From: Streptomyces bicolor | GTDB lineage: Bacteria; Actinomycetota; Actinomycetes; Streptomycetales; Streptomycetaceae | Direction: 5' to 3' | DNA: 64,000 nucleotides | NCBI RefSeq assembly: GCF_000719285.1 | Contig: NZ_JOFS01000001.1 | Span: 372,001-436,000 of the forward strand | Part shown: positions 58,156 to 64,000 of the stretch, piece by piece | How positions within the stretch are numbered: the stretch's first letter is position 1 | Layout of the letters: each line of letters begins with the position of its first letter | The notes under the pieces: model-generated | Told to the model about the DNA's origin: nothing | The model's input: the letters and a program-made list of their open reading frames with translations, nothing else | Databases searched by the model: none | Program-made: the position numbers and the translations under genes

Positions 58156-58773
58156 TCAGTAGAGCTTGTTGACGGCGGTGGTGGTCGTCTTCTTGAAGGC
58201 CTTCACCGGCGCGCTCGTGAAGTCGCCCATCTGCCCCCACTGCACGACGGTGACGGTGCCGCCGTCCCGGCCGACGGAGACGAGGTGAATGTCCATGGCG
58301 CCCCAGGAGGCACGGGTGTTCACACCGTGGACACGGGCGCCCTCCTCGACCGGCAGGCTGCCGAAGCTGCGGTACTCGGCCTCGATCTCCGGGTCGGCGT
58401 CGCTGCGCGCGGCGCAGGCCCGGATCTCCTTGTTGAGGCGGTTGGCCAGAGCCTTGGCCTTGGTGTTGTCGCCGACGACGACGTTGAGCTGTTCGGCGCC
58501 GGCCTCGACGTCGGTGCGGAAGGTGCGGTAGCGCGAGTCGTAGGCGAGGAGCGCCTCGCCCAGGCAGCCCTGCATCTCCTCCGGGACGCCGTCGGTGATC
58601 CTGCCGGCGGTCCAGGCGGAGGAGGGGTGCGGCGGGAGTTCGGACGCCGACAGGAACTTGGGCGCGGGCGCCTTGGTCGCGGCGCCCGCCGGTGCGGCGG
58701 AGAGTGCGGCGCCTGCGGTGAGGCCGGCGACGGCGAGTGCGGCGAGCGTGCCGGCTCGGGTGCGCTTGGGCAT
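58156..58773 (-). CDS. Secreted protein of unknown function (PknH extracellular-domain-like)
   Basis: A 205-residue exported protein. The signal peptide covers about residues 1-32 (MPKRTRAGTLAALAVAGLTA, then SAAPAGAA-T). The mature part has LPPHPSSAWTAGRITDGVPE, EMQGCLGEALLAYDSRYRTF, LNVVVGDNTKAKALANRLNK and GAMDIHLVSVGRDGGTVTVV, with two cysteines (Cys70 and about Cys119) that may form a disulfide. The pattern is similar to the sensor domains of PknH-type proteins, but this match is weak. No anchor or catalytic motif. Single-gene unit with its own terminator. Confidence 0.8.
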   Translation of the reverse strand: MPKRTRAGTLAALAVAGLTAGAALSAAPAGAATKAPAPKFLSASELPPHPSSAWTAGRITDGVPEEMQGCLGEALLAYDSRYRTFRTDVEAGAEQLNVVVGDNTKAKALANRLNKEIRACAARSDADPEIEAEYRSFGSLPVEEGARVHGVNTRASWGAMDIHLVSVGRDGGTVTVVQWGQMGDFTSAPVKAFKKTTTTAVNKLY

Positions 58774-59026
58774 GGGTGTCCCCCGTGAGTGAGATGAGAG
58801 CGTGAACGATCGAAGTGGGCCGTCACCGGCGCCGGATGGTCGGTCCGGCTCAGGCCAGTGCGTCAGGCCCTGGTCGGTGCGACACCAAGAGCATCAGCCG
58901 TCACAGCCTGCGGACGCAACCGCCGGCGCCCGATCCGCGACGGTGGAACCATCCCAGCCCTTCTGACGTGCAGGTATATGGAGTGCCTGGGATGCCGTCC
59001 CGGGACGCGGAGGACCCGGGGGAACG

Positions 59027-60343
59027 GTGTCGGAAGTGCGGGACGACGTCCAGGAGTTCGCGGCGCTGCTCAGAAGGCTCAAGGAGCGCACCGACCGCAG
59101 CTACGGCCAGCTGGCCCGCCGCCTGAAAATGAACACCTCCACGCTGCACCGCTATTGCGCCGGTGACGCCGTCCCCCTCGACTTCGCGCCCGTGGAACGC
59201 TTTGCGGCGCTGTGCCAGGCGTCACCGGAGGAGCGGCTGGAGCTGCACCGGCTGTGGCTCCTTGCGGTGGCGGCGCGCCGGCGGGCGCGGACCACAAGTA
59301 CGCATGCCGCCACGGCGGACAACGTCCCCTCGCCGGACAGCGCCCCCTCGGCTGCGGACGGCTCCCCTTCGGAGCGCCCCGACGAACCATCACCGGCCGA
59401 GCTCTCCCGCCGCCCCTGGTACCGCCGCCGTCGCCTCCTGGTCGCCGCCGCCGTGGCGACGGCGCTCCTCGCCACGTTAGGCAGCCTCTCCGCCCTGCCG
59501 GACGACGACGACCGGCCGCGGGCGAGCGACTCCGTCCAGGGCGTCGATCCCACCCGTACGACGCCAGCGGGCCCTTCCCGCCCGACCTCGACCCCGTCTC
59601 CGAAGTCCTCCCGCACCACGCCCTCTCCACCCGCCGGCCCCTCGGACTCGAAGAAACCCTCGCCGAAGGCCACGCCGACCGCCGGAAGTCCTCCGAAGGA
59701 AACCGGTCAGCAGCCGCCCGCGACCGGGGTCCCCCTCACCTGGAGCGCCGACTCCCATGTCTGGCAGGCCGGCTGCGGCCACCACTACGTCCTCACCGAG
59801 TCCCCCCAGCACGTGGCCCCGCCGCCGGCTCCGCAGGACGCCGCGACCTGGGCGGCGTCGCAGAACGCGGTGCACGGACGGCAGACGATGGTGGAGATCA
59901 GCGTGCAGGGGCGGACGTCGACGGCCGTCGTCCTGGAGGCGCTCCGGGTACGTGTCGTCGGCCGCTCGGCGCCCGTGGAGGGTAACGCCTACTCCATGAG
60001 CGACGGCTGCGGCGGAGCGCTGACGCCCCGCTACTTCGACGTCGACCTGGACATGGACCGGCCCATCGCCCGCCCCGCCGACGGCAACGACACGGGCACC
60101 CCGATCCCGGCGATGAAGCTGCCGTACCGCGTGTCCGCCGAGGACCCGGAGGTGCTGCTGGTCGACGCGCGCACGGAGGGCTGCGACTGCAGCTGGTACC
60201 TGGAACTGGACTGGTCCTCGCAGGGCCGCACCGGCACGGTCCGGATGGACGACCACGGCCGCCCGTTCCGCACGACGAGCATCAAGGGGCTGCCGAAGTA
60301 CTCGTACGACACCTCGGCCCGCAAGTGGGTGCCCTGGGAGTAG
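59027..60343 (+). CDS. Membrane-anchored XRE-family regulator with extracellular domain
   Basis: A 438-residue single-pass protein. The cytoplasmic N-terminus has an XRE-type HTH (about 10-75: FAALLRRLKERTDRSYGQLA, RRLKMNTSTLHRYCAGDAVP, ERFAALCQASPEERLELHRL). A charged linker leads to one membrane helix (about 135-157, RRLLVAAAVATALLATLGSL), then a Pro/Ser/Thr-rich stalk (about 165-235) and an extracellular domain (about 240-438) with paired cysteines (VWQAGCGHHYVL, SDGCGGALTPRYF, EGCDCSWYLELDW). The arrangement recalls RodZ-like transmembrane regulators and suggests a cell-surface-coupled sensor. GTG 59027 follows GGGGGAA. Target unknown. Confidence 0.87.
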   Translation: MSEVRDDVQEFAALLRRLKERTDRSYGQLARRLKMNTSTLHRYCAGDAVPLDFAPVERFAALCQASPEERLELHRLWLLAVAARRRARTTSTHAATADNVPSPDSAPSAADGSPSERPDEPSPAELSRRPWYRRRRLLVAAAVATALLATLGSLSALPDDDDRPRASDSVQGVDPTRTTPAGPSRPTSTPSPKSSRTTPSPPAGPSDSKKPSPKATPTAGSPPKETGQQPPATGVPLTWSADSHVWQAGCGHHYVLTESPQHVAPPPAPQDAATWAASQNAVHGRQTMVEISVQGRTSTAVVLEALRVRVVGRSAPVEGNAYSMSDGCGGALTPRYFDVDLDMDRPIARPADGNDTGTPIPAMKLPYRVSAEDPEVLLVDARTEGCDCSWYLELDWSSQGRTGTVRMDDHGRPFRTTSIKGLPKYSYDTSARKWVPWE

Positions 60344-60358
60344 GAGGGCCGGCCTCGG

Positions 60359-61657
60359 TTACGTCTCCCAGACGGCGGCCGCCGTACGGTCGTCGGCGTA
60401 GCCCTTCACTCTGACCTGGGTGTCGGCGAGGAACGCGGCCAGGCCGGGCGGTTCGGGGCCGGACCAGCGTCCGGTCAGATGGGCGGCGAGTTCGGGTTCG
60501 CCGCGCAGTGGGTCGGCGAGGCCGCCGGTGCACATCAGGAGGGTGTCTCCCGGGCGGGCCACCGAGGCGCGGAAGCGGAAGGGCTCGCGGGGTGGGTCGG
60601 GCGCCGGATCGTAGGGGCTCGGGGGTGTGGTGATGCCGAGGTCCATGGTGAGGCGGTCGCCCTCGGGAGTCTCGGCGGGCAACGAGCCGAAGCCGACGAC
60701 GGGTTCGCCGGTGGCGTCGGTGACGCGCGGCTCGATGTCCTGCCACTCGCCGTCGCGCAGGCGGAAGAGTCCACCCCCTCCGACGCCGAAGAAGACGCGC
60801 GTACGGCAGTCGGGGTCGGCGGGAAGGAGCAGACAGCGCAGGGTCGCCGTGTACTCCTCCGGCTCGATGCCCTGTTCCGCGGCGCTGGCGCGGAGTTTGC
60901 CGAGGCTGCGGTCGGTGAGGCGGTGCAGGCCCGACTTCAGTTCACCGCGTCGTGCGGCCCTGATGTCCTCCGCGAGCTTCGGGTGACTGCGGCCCACGGC
61001 CCGGCCGATCCAGTGACAGGCCTCGGCGGCGGCGCGGTGCGCGTTCGGGGTGGCCCGGGCGCCGGTCGCCATCGCCACGAGGATCACGGCGTGTTCGCCG
61101 GTGCCGAAGCGGGCGGTGAGGAGGGAGTCGCGGCGGGGTTCGCCCCGGTAGCGGGCGGAGTCGCCGCGCTGGGAGGCGGCTCGCAGGGTGCAGGCGCCGT
61201 AGTGCGCGCCGTCCAGGACGGTGTCGGCGACCAGGTCGTCGAGGTCGTCCGGGTCCGCGGGTGGGAGGGCGGTGGGTTCGGGGGCGTAGGTGGGTGGGCC
61301 GCTGCCCACGTAGTCGCGCGGGGCCGGGAAGAGGGTGGGAACGTCCACGTGGGTGGCCGGGCCGGGCTCGTCGTCGTCGAGCGTGGGCGTCGCTCGCTCC
61401 CGGGGTGGCGCCTTCACCGTGAATCCCGGGGGTTTCGGCAGTCCGGGCGGGAAGGTCGACGGAACCTCCACGGCATCCGCGCCCACCCGCGGCGACGGGA
61501 CCGGGGCGCCCTTCCCCGACACCCCGGCGGCCGAGGCGAACCGGTCGTCCAGTGTGTCGGCCGCGGCCGTGGCACCCGTGTCTTCGGCGGAGTCGCCGTA
61601 CAGCTGCCCCCACCAGTCGTCCTCGTGACCGGTGGGCCTTCCCCCCTGCTGGCTCAT
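60359..61657 (-). CDS. PP2C-like protein phosphatase with disordered N-terminus
   Basis: A 432-residue protein. The first about 155 residues are Pro/Asp-rich and low complexity (including DDEPGPATHVDVPTLFPAPR). They are followed by a PP2C-fold domain (about 160-432) with AHYGACTLRAASQRGDSARY, DSLLTARFGTGEHAVILVAM, VFFGVGGGGLFRLRDGEWQD, RPGDTLLMCTGGLADPLRGE and KGYADDRTAAAVWE at the C-terminus. The DG/GD metal-binding pairs of active PP2C enzymes are only partly recognisable, so activity is uncertain. The start is the ATG at 61655-61657 (MSQQGGRPTGHEDDWW); upstream in-frame sequence is out of character. Confidence 0.82.
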   Translation of the reverse strand: MSQQGGRPTGHEDDWWGQLYGDSAEDTGATAAADTLDDRFASAAGVSGKGAPVPSPRVGADAVEVPSTFPPGLPKPPGFTVKAPPRERATPTLDDDEPGPATHVDVPTLFPAPRDYVGSGPPTYAPEPTALPPADPDDLDDLVADTVLDGAHYGACTLRAASQRGDSARYRGEPRRDSLLTARFGTGEHAVILVAMATGARATPNAHRAAAEACHWIGRAVGRSHPKLAEDIRAARRGELKSGLHRLTDRSLGKLRASAAEQGIEPEEYTATLRCLLLPADPDCRTRVFFGVGGGGLFRLRDGEWQDIEPRVTDATGEPVVGFGSLPAETPEGDRLTMDLGITTPPSPYDPAPDPPREPFRFRASVARPGDTLLMCTGGLADPLRGEPELAAHLTGRWSGPEPPGLAAFLADTQVRVKGYADDRTAAAVWET

Positions 61658-62130
61658 GCCCCCAATTGTCCACCGCACGGGCCGGATGAAAACGGGGCAT
61701 CCGGAAAATCCGACCCGGTGAAGGGCCGGGAAAAGCCGTTGCCGGGTGAGGTGTTGAACAACCTTGCGAAGGGTTGATCGTCCGACCGTCCTCGGCGGGG
61801 AGCGTCTTGAGGCCGTCCTCCGGCAGCGTGTACCTCGGGAACAGCAGCGGTATGCCCTGCGAGCACGCGTCCTCGTCCAGGGCCGAGCGGAAGGACCAGG
61901 TCGCTCTCCCAACATCGCCTCATCCCGTGCTGCCGCCTGCCTCAGGACACGAAAGCGCAGGCCAAGATGGCCCAAGTCAGGCAAAGCGGGCACCGAATGA
62001 TGCTGCGGTGGCGACACCTTGGCAGAGTGACGGGTGGTGCGGCGATGATGTGCCGAGGCGGTTTTACGCCGTGGCTGTTTTCCGCCACGGACCGGACACC
62101 GGTGTTCGACCTGGGGAGGGGCGCGGCCCG
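61658..62130. other. 473-nt intergenic region
   Basis: Divergent promoter region between the phosphatase and the TrmB/LuxR hybrid gene. It contains a small hairpin CCGTGGC-N8-GCCACGG (62068-62089) and the palindrome ACACCGGTGT (62095-62104) shortly before the ribosome binding site GGGGAGGGG (62113-62121). No supported gene. Confidence 0.45.
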
Positions 62131-63120
62131 ATGCTGGGAGCGATTGGTCTCGACGAGACGCACGAGTCGGCGTACCGGGCCCTGGTGTCCGTGGGCGCCG
62201 CCGACGTACCGGATCTCGCGCGGCGGCTGACTCTCGGCGAGTACGACACCGAGCGCGCCCTGCGCCGGCTGGAGCGGCACGGGCTCGCGGCCCAGTCCTC
62301 GGCCCGGCCCGGCCGCTGGGTCGCCGCGCCGCCCGGGGTGGCGCTGGGCGCGCTGCTCACCCGGCAGCGGCACGAGCTGGAGAAGGCGGAGCTGGCGGCC
62401 GCGGTGCTCGCCGAGGAGTACCGGGCGGGGGCCACCGAGCCCGCCGTGCACGACCTGGTCGAGGTGGTGATCGGGGCGGCGGCGGTGGCGCAGCGGTTCC
62501 TGCAGCTCCAGCTCGGTGCGAGCGACGAGGTGTGCGCGCTGGTCACCGGCAGTCCCGTGGCCGTCACCGGCATGGAGAACCACGCGGAGGAGCAGGCCGC
62601 CGAGCGCGGCGTCCGCTACCGGGTGGTCCTGGAGCGCTCGGTCCTCGACCAGCCGCACGGCATGACCGAGCTGTCCGCCGCGCTCGGGCGCGAGGAGCAG
62701 ATACGGGTCGTGGACCAGGTCCCGACCAAGCTGGTGATCGCCGACCGCACCCTCGCCCTCGTACCGCTCACCTCGCACACCTCGGAGCCGGCCGCGCTGG
62801 TCGTCCACGCGAGCGGGCTCCTGGAGCTGCTCTCCGGGCTGTTCGAGTCGGTGTGGCGGGAGGCGCTGCCGGTACGCCTAGGTGCGTCCGGCATCACCGA
62901 GCAGCAGCCGGACGGGCCCGACGAAACCGACCTGGAGGTGCTCTCCCTGCTGCTGGCCGGCCTGACCGACGCGAGCGTGGCCAAGCAGCTGGACCTGGGC
63001 CTGAGGACCGTGCAGCGCCGGGTGAGGCGGCTGATGGAGCTGACCGGGGTGACGACCCGGCTGCAGCTGGGGTGGCACGCGTACGAGCGGGGGTGGGTGG
63101 CCCGGAAGCGGCAGGGGTGA
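62131..63120 (+). CDS. TrmB-like/LuxR-type hybrid transcriptional regulator
   Basis: A 329-residue regulator with two DNA-binding modules. The N-terminus is a TrmB-type winged helix (about 3-75: LDETHESAYRALVSVGAADV, LARRLTLGEYDTERALRRLE, RHGLAAQ) and the C-terminus a LuxR-type HTH (about 270-325: TDLEVLSLLLAGLTDASVAK, DLGLRTVQRRVRRLMELTGV). Between them is a phospholipase-D-like effector region with RVVLERSVLDQPHGMTELSA and IRVVDQVPTKLVIADRTLAL. This architecture is a recurrent Streptomyces orphan regulator. ATG 62131 has GGGGAGGGG 9 nt upstream; the frame is open further upstream but without features. Target unknown. Confidence 0.88.
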   Translation: MLGAIGLDETHESAYRALVSVGAADVPDLARRLTLGEYDTERALRRLERHGLAAQSSARPGRWVAAPPGVALGALLTRQRHELEKAELAAAVLAEEYRAGATEPAVHDLVEVVIGAAAVAQRFLQLQLGASDEVCALVTGSPVAVTGMENHAEEQAAERGVRYRVVLERSVLDQPHGMTELSAALGREEQIRVVDQVPTKLVIADRTLALVPLTSHTSEPAALVVHASGLLELLSGLFESVWREALPVRLGASGITEQQPDGPDETDLEVLSLLLAGLTDASVAKQLDLGLRTVQRRVRRLMELTGVTTRLQLGWHAYERGWVARKRQG

Positions 63121-63185
63121 CGCGGTTGCACCTGCGGCCACAAGGCTGATCTGCGCTTTCTCGTGGGCTCCGGCACTCTGGTCAG

Positions 63186-63668
63186 ATGGGAGTGTGGGAC
63201 CTCGTGCTGGCCGGCCTGGTCCTCCTGCTCGGCCTGTGCGGAGTGCTGGTGCCCGGAGTGCCGGGGTCGTGGCTGGTGTGGGCAGGGGTCATGTGGTGGG
63301 CGCTGCAGGACCCCCAGCCGGTCGCGTGGTGGGTGCTCGTGGGAGCCACCGTCGCGCTGTTCCTCTCCCAGGTCGTGCGCTGGGCCCTCCCGCCCCGCCG
63401 GCTGCGCCCCAACTGGGCCGGCCGTCGCATGACGGTGTACGCCGGCGCCGGGTCGTTCCTGGGCTTCTTCCTGATTCCCGTGCTCGGCTCGATCCCCGGC
63501 TTCATGGCGGGCATCTATCTCGGGGAACGGCTCCGCCTGGGCCGCCACGGCGAGGCGCGGGCCGCGCTGCGCACGGCGATGCGGGCGGGCGGGTCGAGCG
63601 TGCTGGCGGAGCTGTTCACATGCCAGCTGATCGTGGGGGCCTGGGTGGGGGCGGTGATCTGGGGCTGA
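63186..63668 (+). CDS. DUF456 family membrane protein
   Basis: A 160-residue integral membrane protein with four or five hydrophobic segments (LVLAGLVLLLGLCGVLVPGV, WVLVGATVALFLSQVVRWAL, AGSFLGFFLIPVLGSIPGFM, LFTCQLIVGAWVGAVIWG) and the DUF456 signature LGLCGVLVPGVPGSWLVWAG with a glycine-rich GIYLGERLRLGRHGEA helix. Function of the family is unknown. The ATG at 63186 lies 65 nt after the regulator gene; co-transcription is possible. Confidence 0.9.
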   Translation: MGVWDLVLAGLVLLLGLCGVLVPGVPGSWLVWAGVMWWALQDPQPVAWWVLVGATVALFLSQVVRWALPPRRLRPNWAGRRMTVYAGAGSFLGFFLIPVLGSIPGFMAGIYLGERLRLGRHGEARAALRTAMRAGGSSVLAELFTCQLIVGAWVGAVIWG

Positions 63669-63687
63669 TGCGCCGGGCTGCCGAACC

Positions 63688-63897
63688 ATGTCCAGCCCGT
63701 CCAGACGTACCCTGCTCGCGGACGTGACGGTGCACGGGTTCCGCACGCAGGGCGCCTTCCTGCTGTCGGCGGTCCGCGAGGGCGGGGCCACCCGCTGGGT
63801 GCGCCTGGCGAGCGAGGCGGGCGCCCCCTGCGTCGTACGCCGTGGCATCGCGGGACCGGTGGAGGTACGGGACGCACGGGGTCGGCGCACGGAGTAG
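63688..63897 (+). CDS. Small hypothetical protein
   Basis: A 69-residue basic protein starting MSSPSRRTLLADVTVHGFRT and ending VRDARGRRTE. No membrane segment or motif; the alternation of hydrophobic residues suggests a small beta-rich fold. It lies 19 nt after the DUF456 gene on the same strand. Codon use is in line with neighbours, but a weak ribosome binding site and short length leave it uncertain. Confidence 0.45.
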   Translation: MSSPSRRTLLADVTVHGFRTQGAFLLSAVREGGATRWVRLASEAGAPCVVRRGIAGPVEVRDARGRRTE

Positions 63898-63958
63898 GCC
63901 GACGGTCCTAGGACGAGGAGCCGATGCGCCGGTGCGGGCGGCGTGTTTCGCTGGCCGC

Positions 63959-64000
63959 ATGACCGAATTCAGCGAGGCGGAACACGGGTACCTGCGGTCA
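63959..64000 (+). CDS. Start of a PPOX-class (F420/FMN-binding) oxidoreductase (partial)
   Basis: Only the first 14 codons are in the window (MTEFSEAEHGYLRS). The E-A-E-x-x-Y-L-x-S start is typical of PPOX-class F420-dependent or pyridoxamine-phosphate-oxidase-like proteins, whose next residues usually read QxLGRLAT. GGACGAGGAG at 63911-63920 is too far upstream to be its ribosome binding site. Assignment rests on very few residues. Confidence 0.45.
   Translation, partial: MTEFSEAEHGYLRS

Noticed and set aside
57498..58172. Plus-strand open frame between the HATPase and secreted protein genes
   Set aside because: No start context, no domain and a composition like non-coding DNA; it overlaps both neighbours.
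1..64000. rRNA or tRNA genes, insertion sequences, prophage
   Set aside because: No cloverleaf-type tRNA sequence, rRNA segment, transposase or phage structural protein was recognised in any frame.

Overview
The window is a very GC-rich actinobacterial chromosome segment, almost certainly Streptomyces. The evidence is strong third-position G/C coding bias, GTG and TTG starts, Tat- and Sec-exported hydrolases, many stand-alone SpoIIE-type phosphatases and HATPase anti-sigma-like proteins, an SpdB/DUF2637 protein, and several short palindromic repeats of a kind that recurs in Streptomyces genomes. It reads as accessory, catabolic and regulatory chromosome. I see no rRNA, tRNA, CRISPR array, transposase or phage gene.

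Layout: 1-5.3 kb holds the end of an Mrr-fold-like protein with heptapeptide repeats, a GNAT acetyltransferase, two co-transcribed acyl-CoA synthetases and a divergent GAF-LuxR regulator with a perfect palindrome between them. 5.5-12.9 kb holds a large LuxR-type ATPase regulator, a secreted trypsin preceded by a 23-bp tandem repeat array, a LysE exporter, an AlkZ-like DNA glycosylase and a CorA transporter. 12.9-16.4 kb is a gene graveyard with remnants of DUF2993, acetoacetyl-CoA synthetase, TetR/LacI and LysR genes. It surrounds one intact oddity, a secreted Pro-Lys repeat protein whose 5' coding region carries a run of 22 C residues. 16.4-25.8 kb holds an MFS permease, a LysR regulator and a seven-gene meta-cleavage pathway for an unknown aromatic compound: two FAH hydrolases, a cyclase-family hydrolase, a flavin monooxygenase, an amidohydrolase, an extradiol dioxygenase and an SDR.

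25.9-36 kb is an island of four SpoIIE-type phosphatases with PAS, GAF, Cache-like and HATPase domains, interrupted by an IclR regulator. Two of them are evident paralogues, and a 68-bp degenerate repeat array separates the first divergent pair. 36-41.2 kb holds a Tat-exported L-glutamate-oxidase-like flavoenzyme and two adjacent secreted GH43 arabinan-type hydrolases with a readable promoter and operator-like palindrome. 41.5-43.3 kb holds an SRPBCC protein and an orphan LanC-like cyclase. 43.2-52.1 kb is a purine-catabolism unit: three xanthine dehydrogenase subunits, a purine permease and an XdhC maturation factor, all leftward, with a divergent PucR regulator. One subunit carries an in-frame palindromic repeat.

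52.4-64 kb holds a TPR-like protein, a GntR regulator with a long disordered N-terminus, an iron-box-controlled FhuF-like ferric reductase, the SpdB-like membrane protein, a HATPase protein, a secreted hypothetical protein, a membrane-anchored XRE regulator, a PP2C-like phosphatase, a TrmB/LuxR hybrid regulator, a DUF456 membrane protein, a small hypothetical protein and the start of a PPOX/F420-type oxidoreductase cut by the window end.

Functionally the segment couples scavenging of external polymers (protease, arabinan hydrolases, amino-acid oxidase) and small nitrogenous or aromatic nutrients (purines, an aromatic acid) with a dense layer of phosphatase/anti-sigma-type signalling. All functions are inferred from motifs read by eye; no database search was run.
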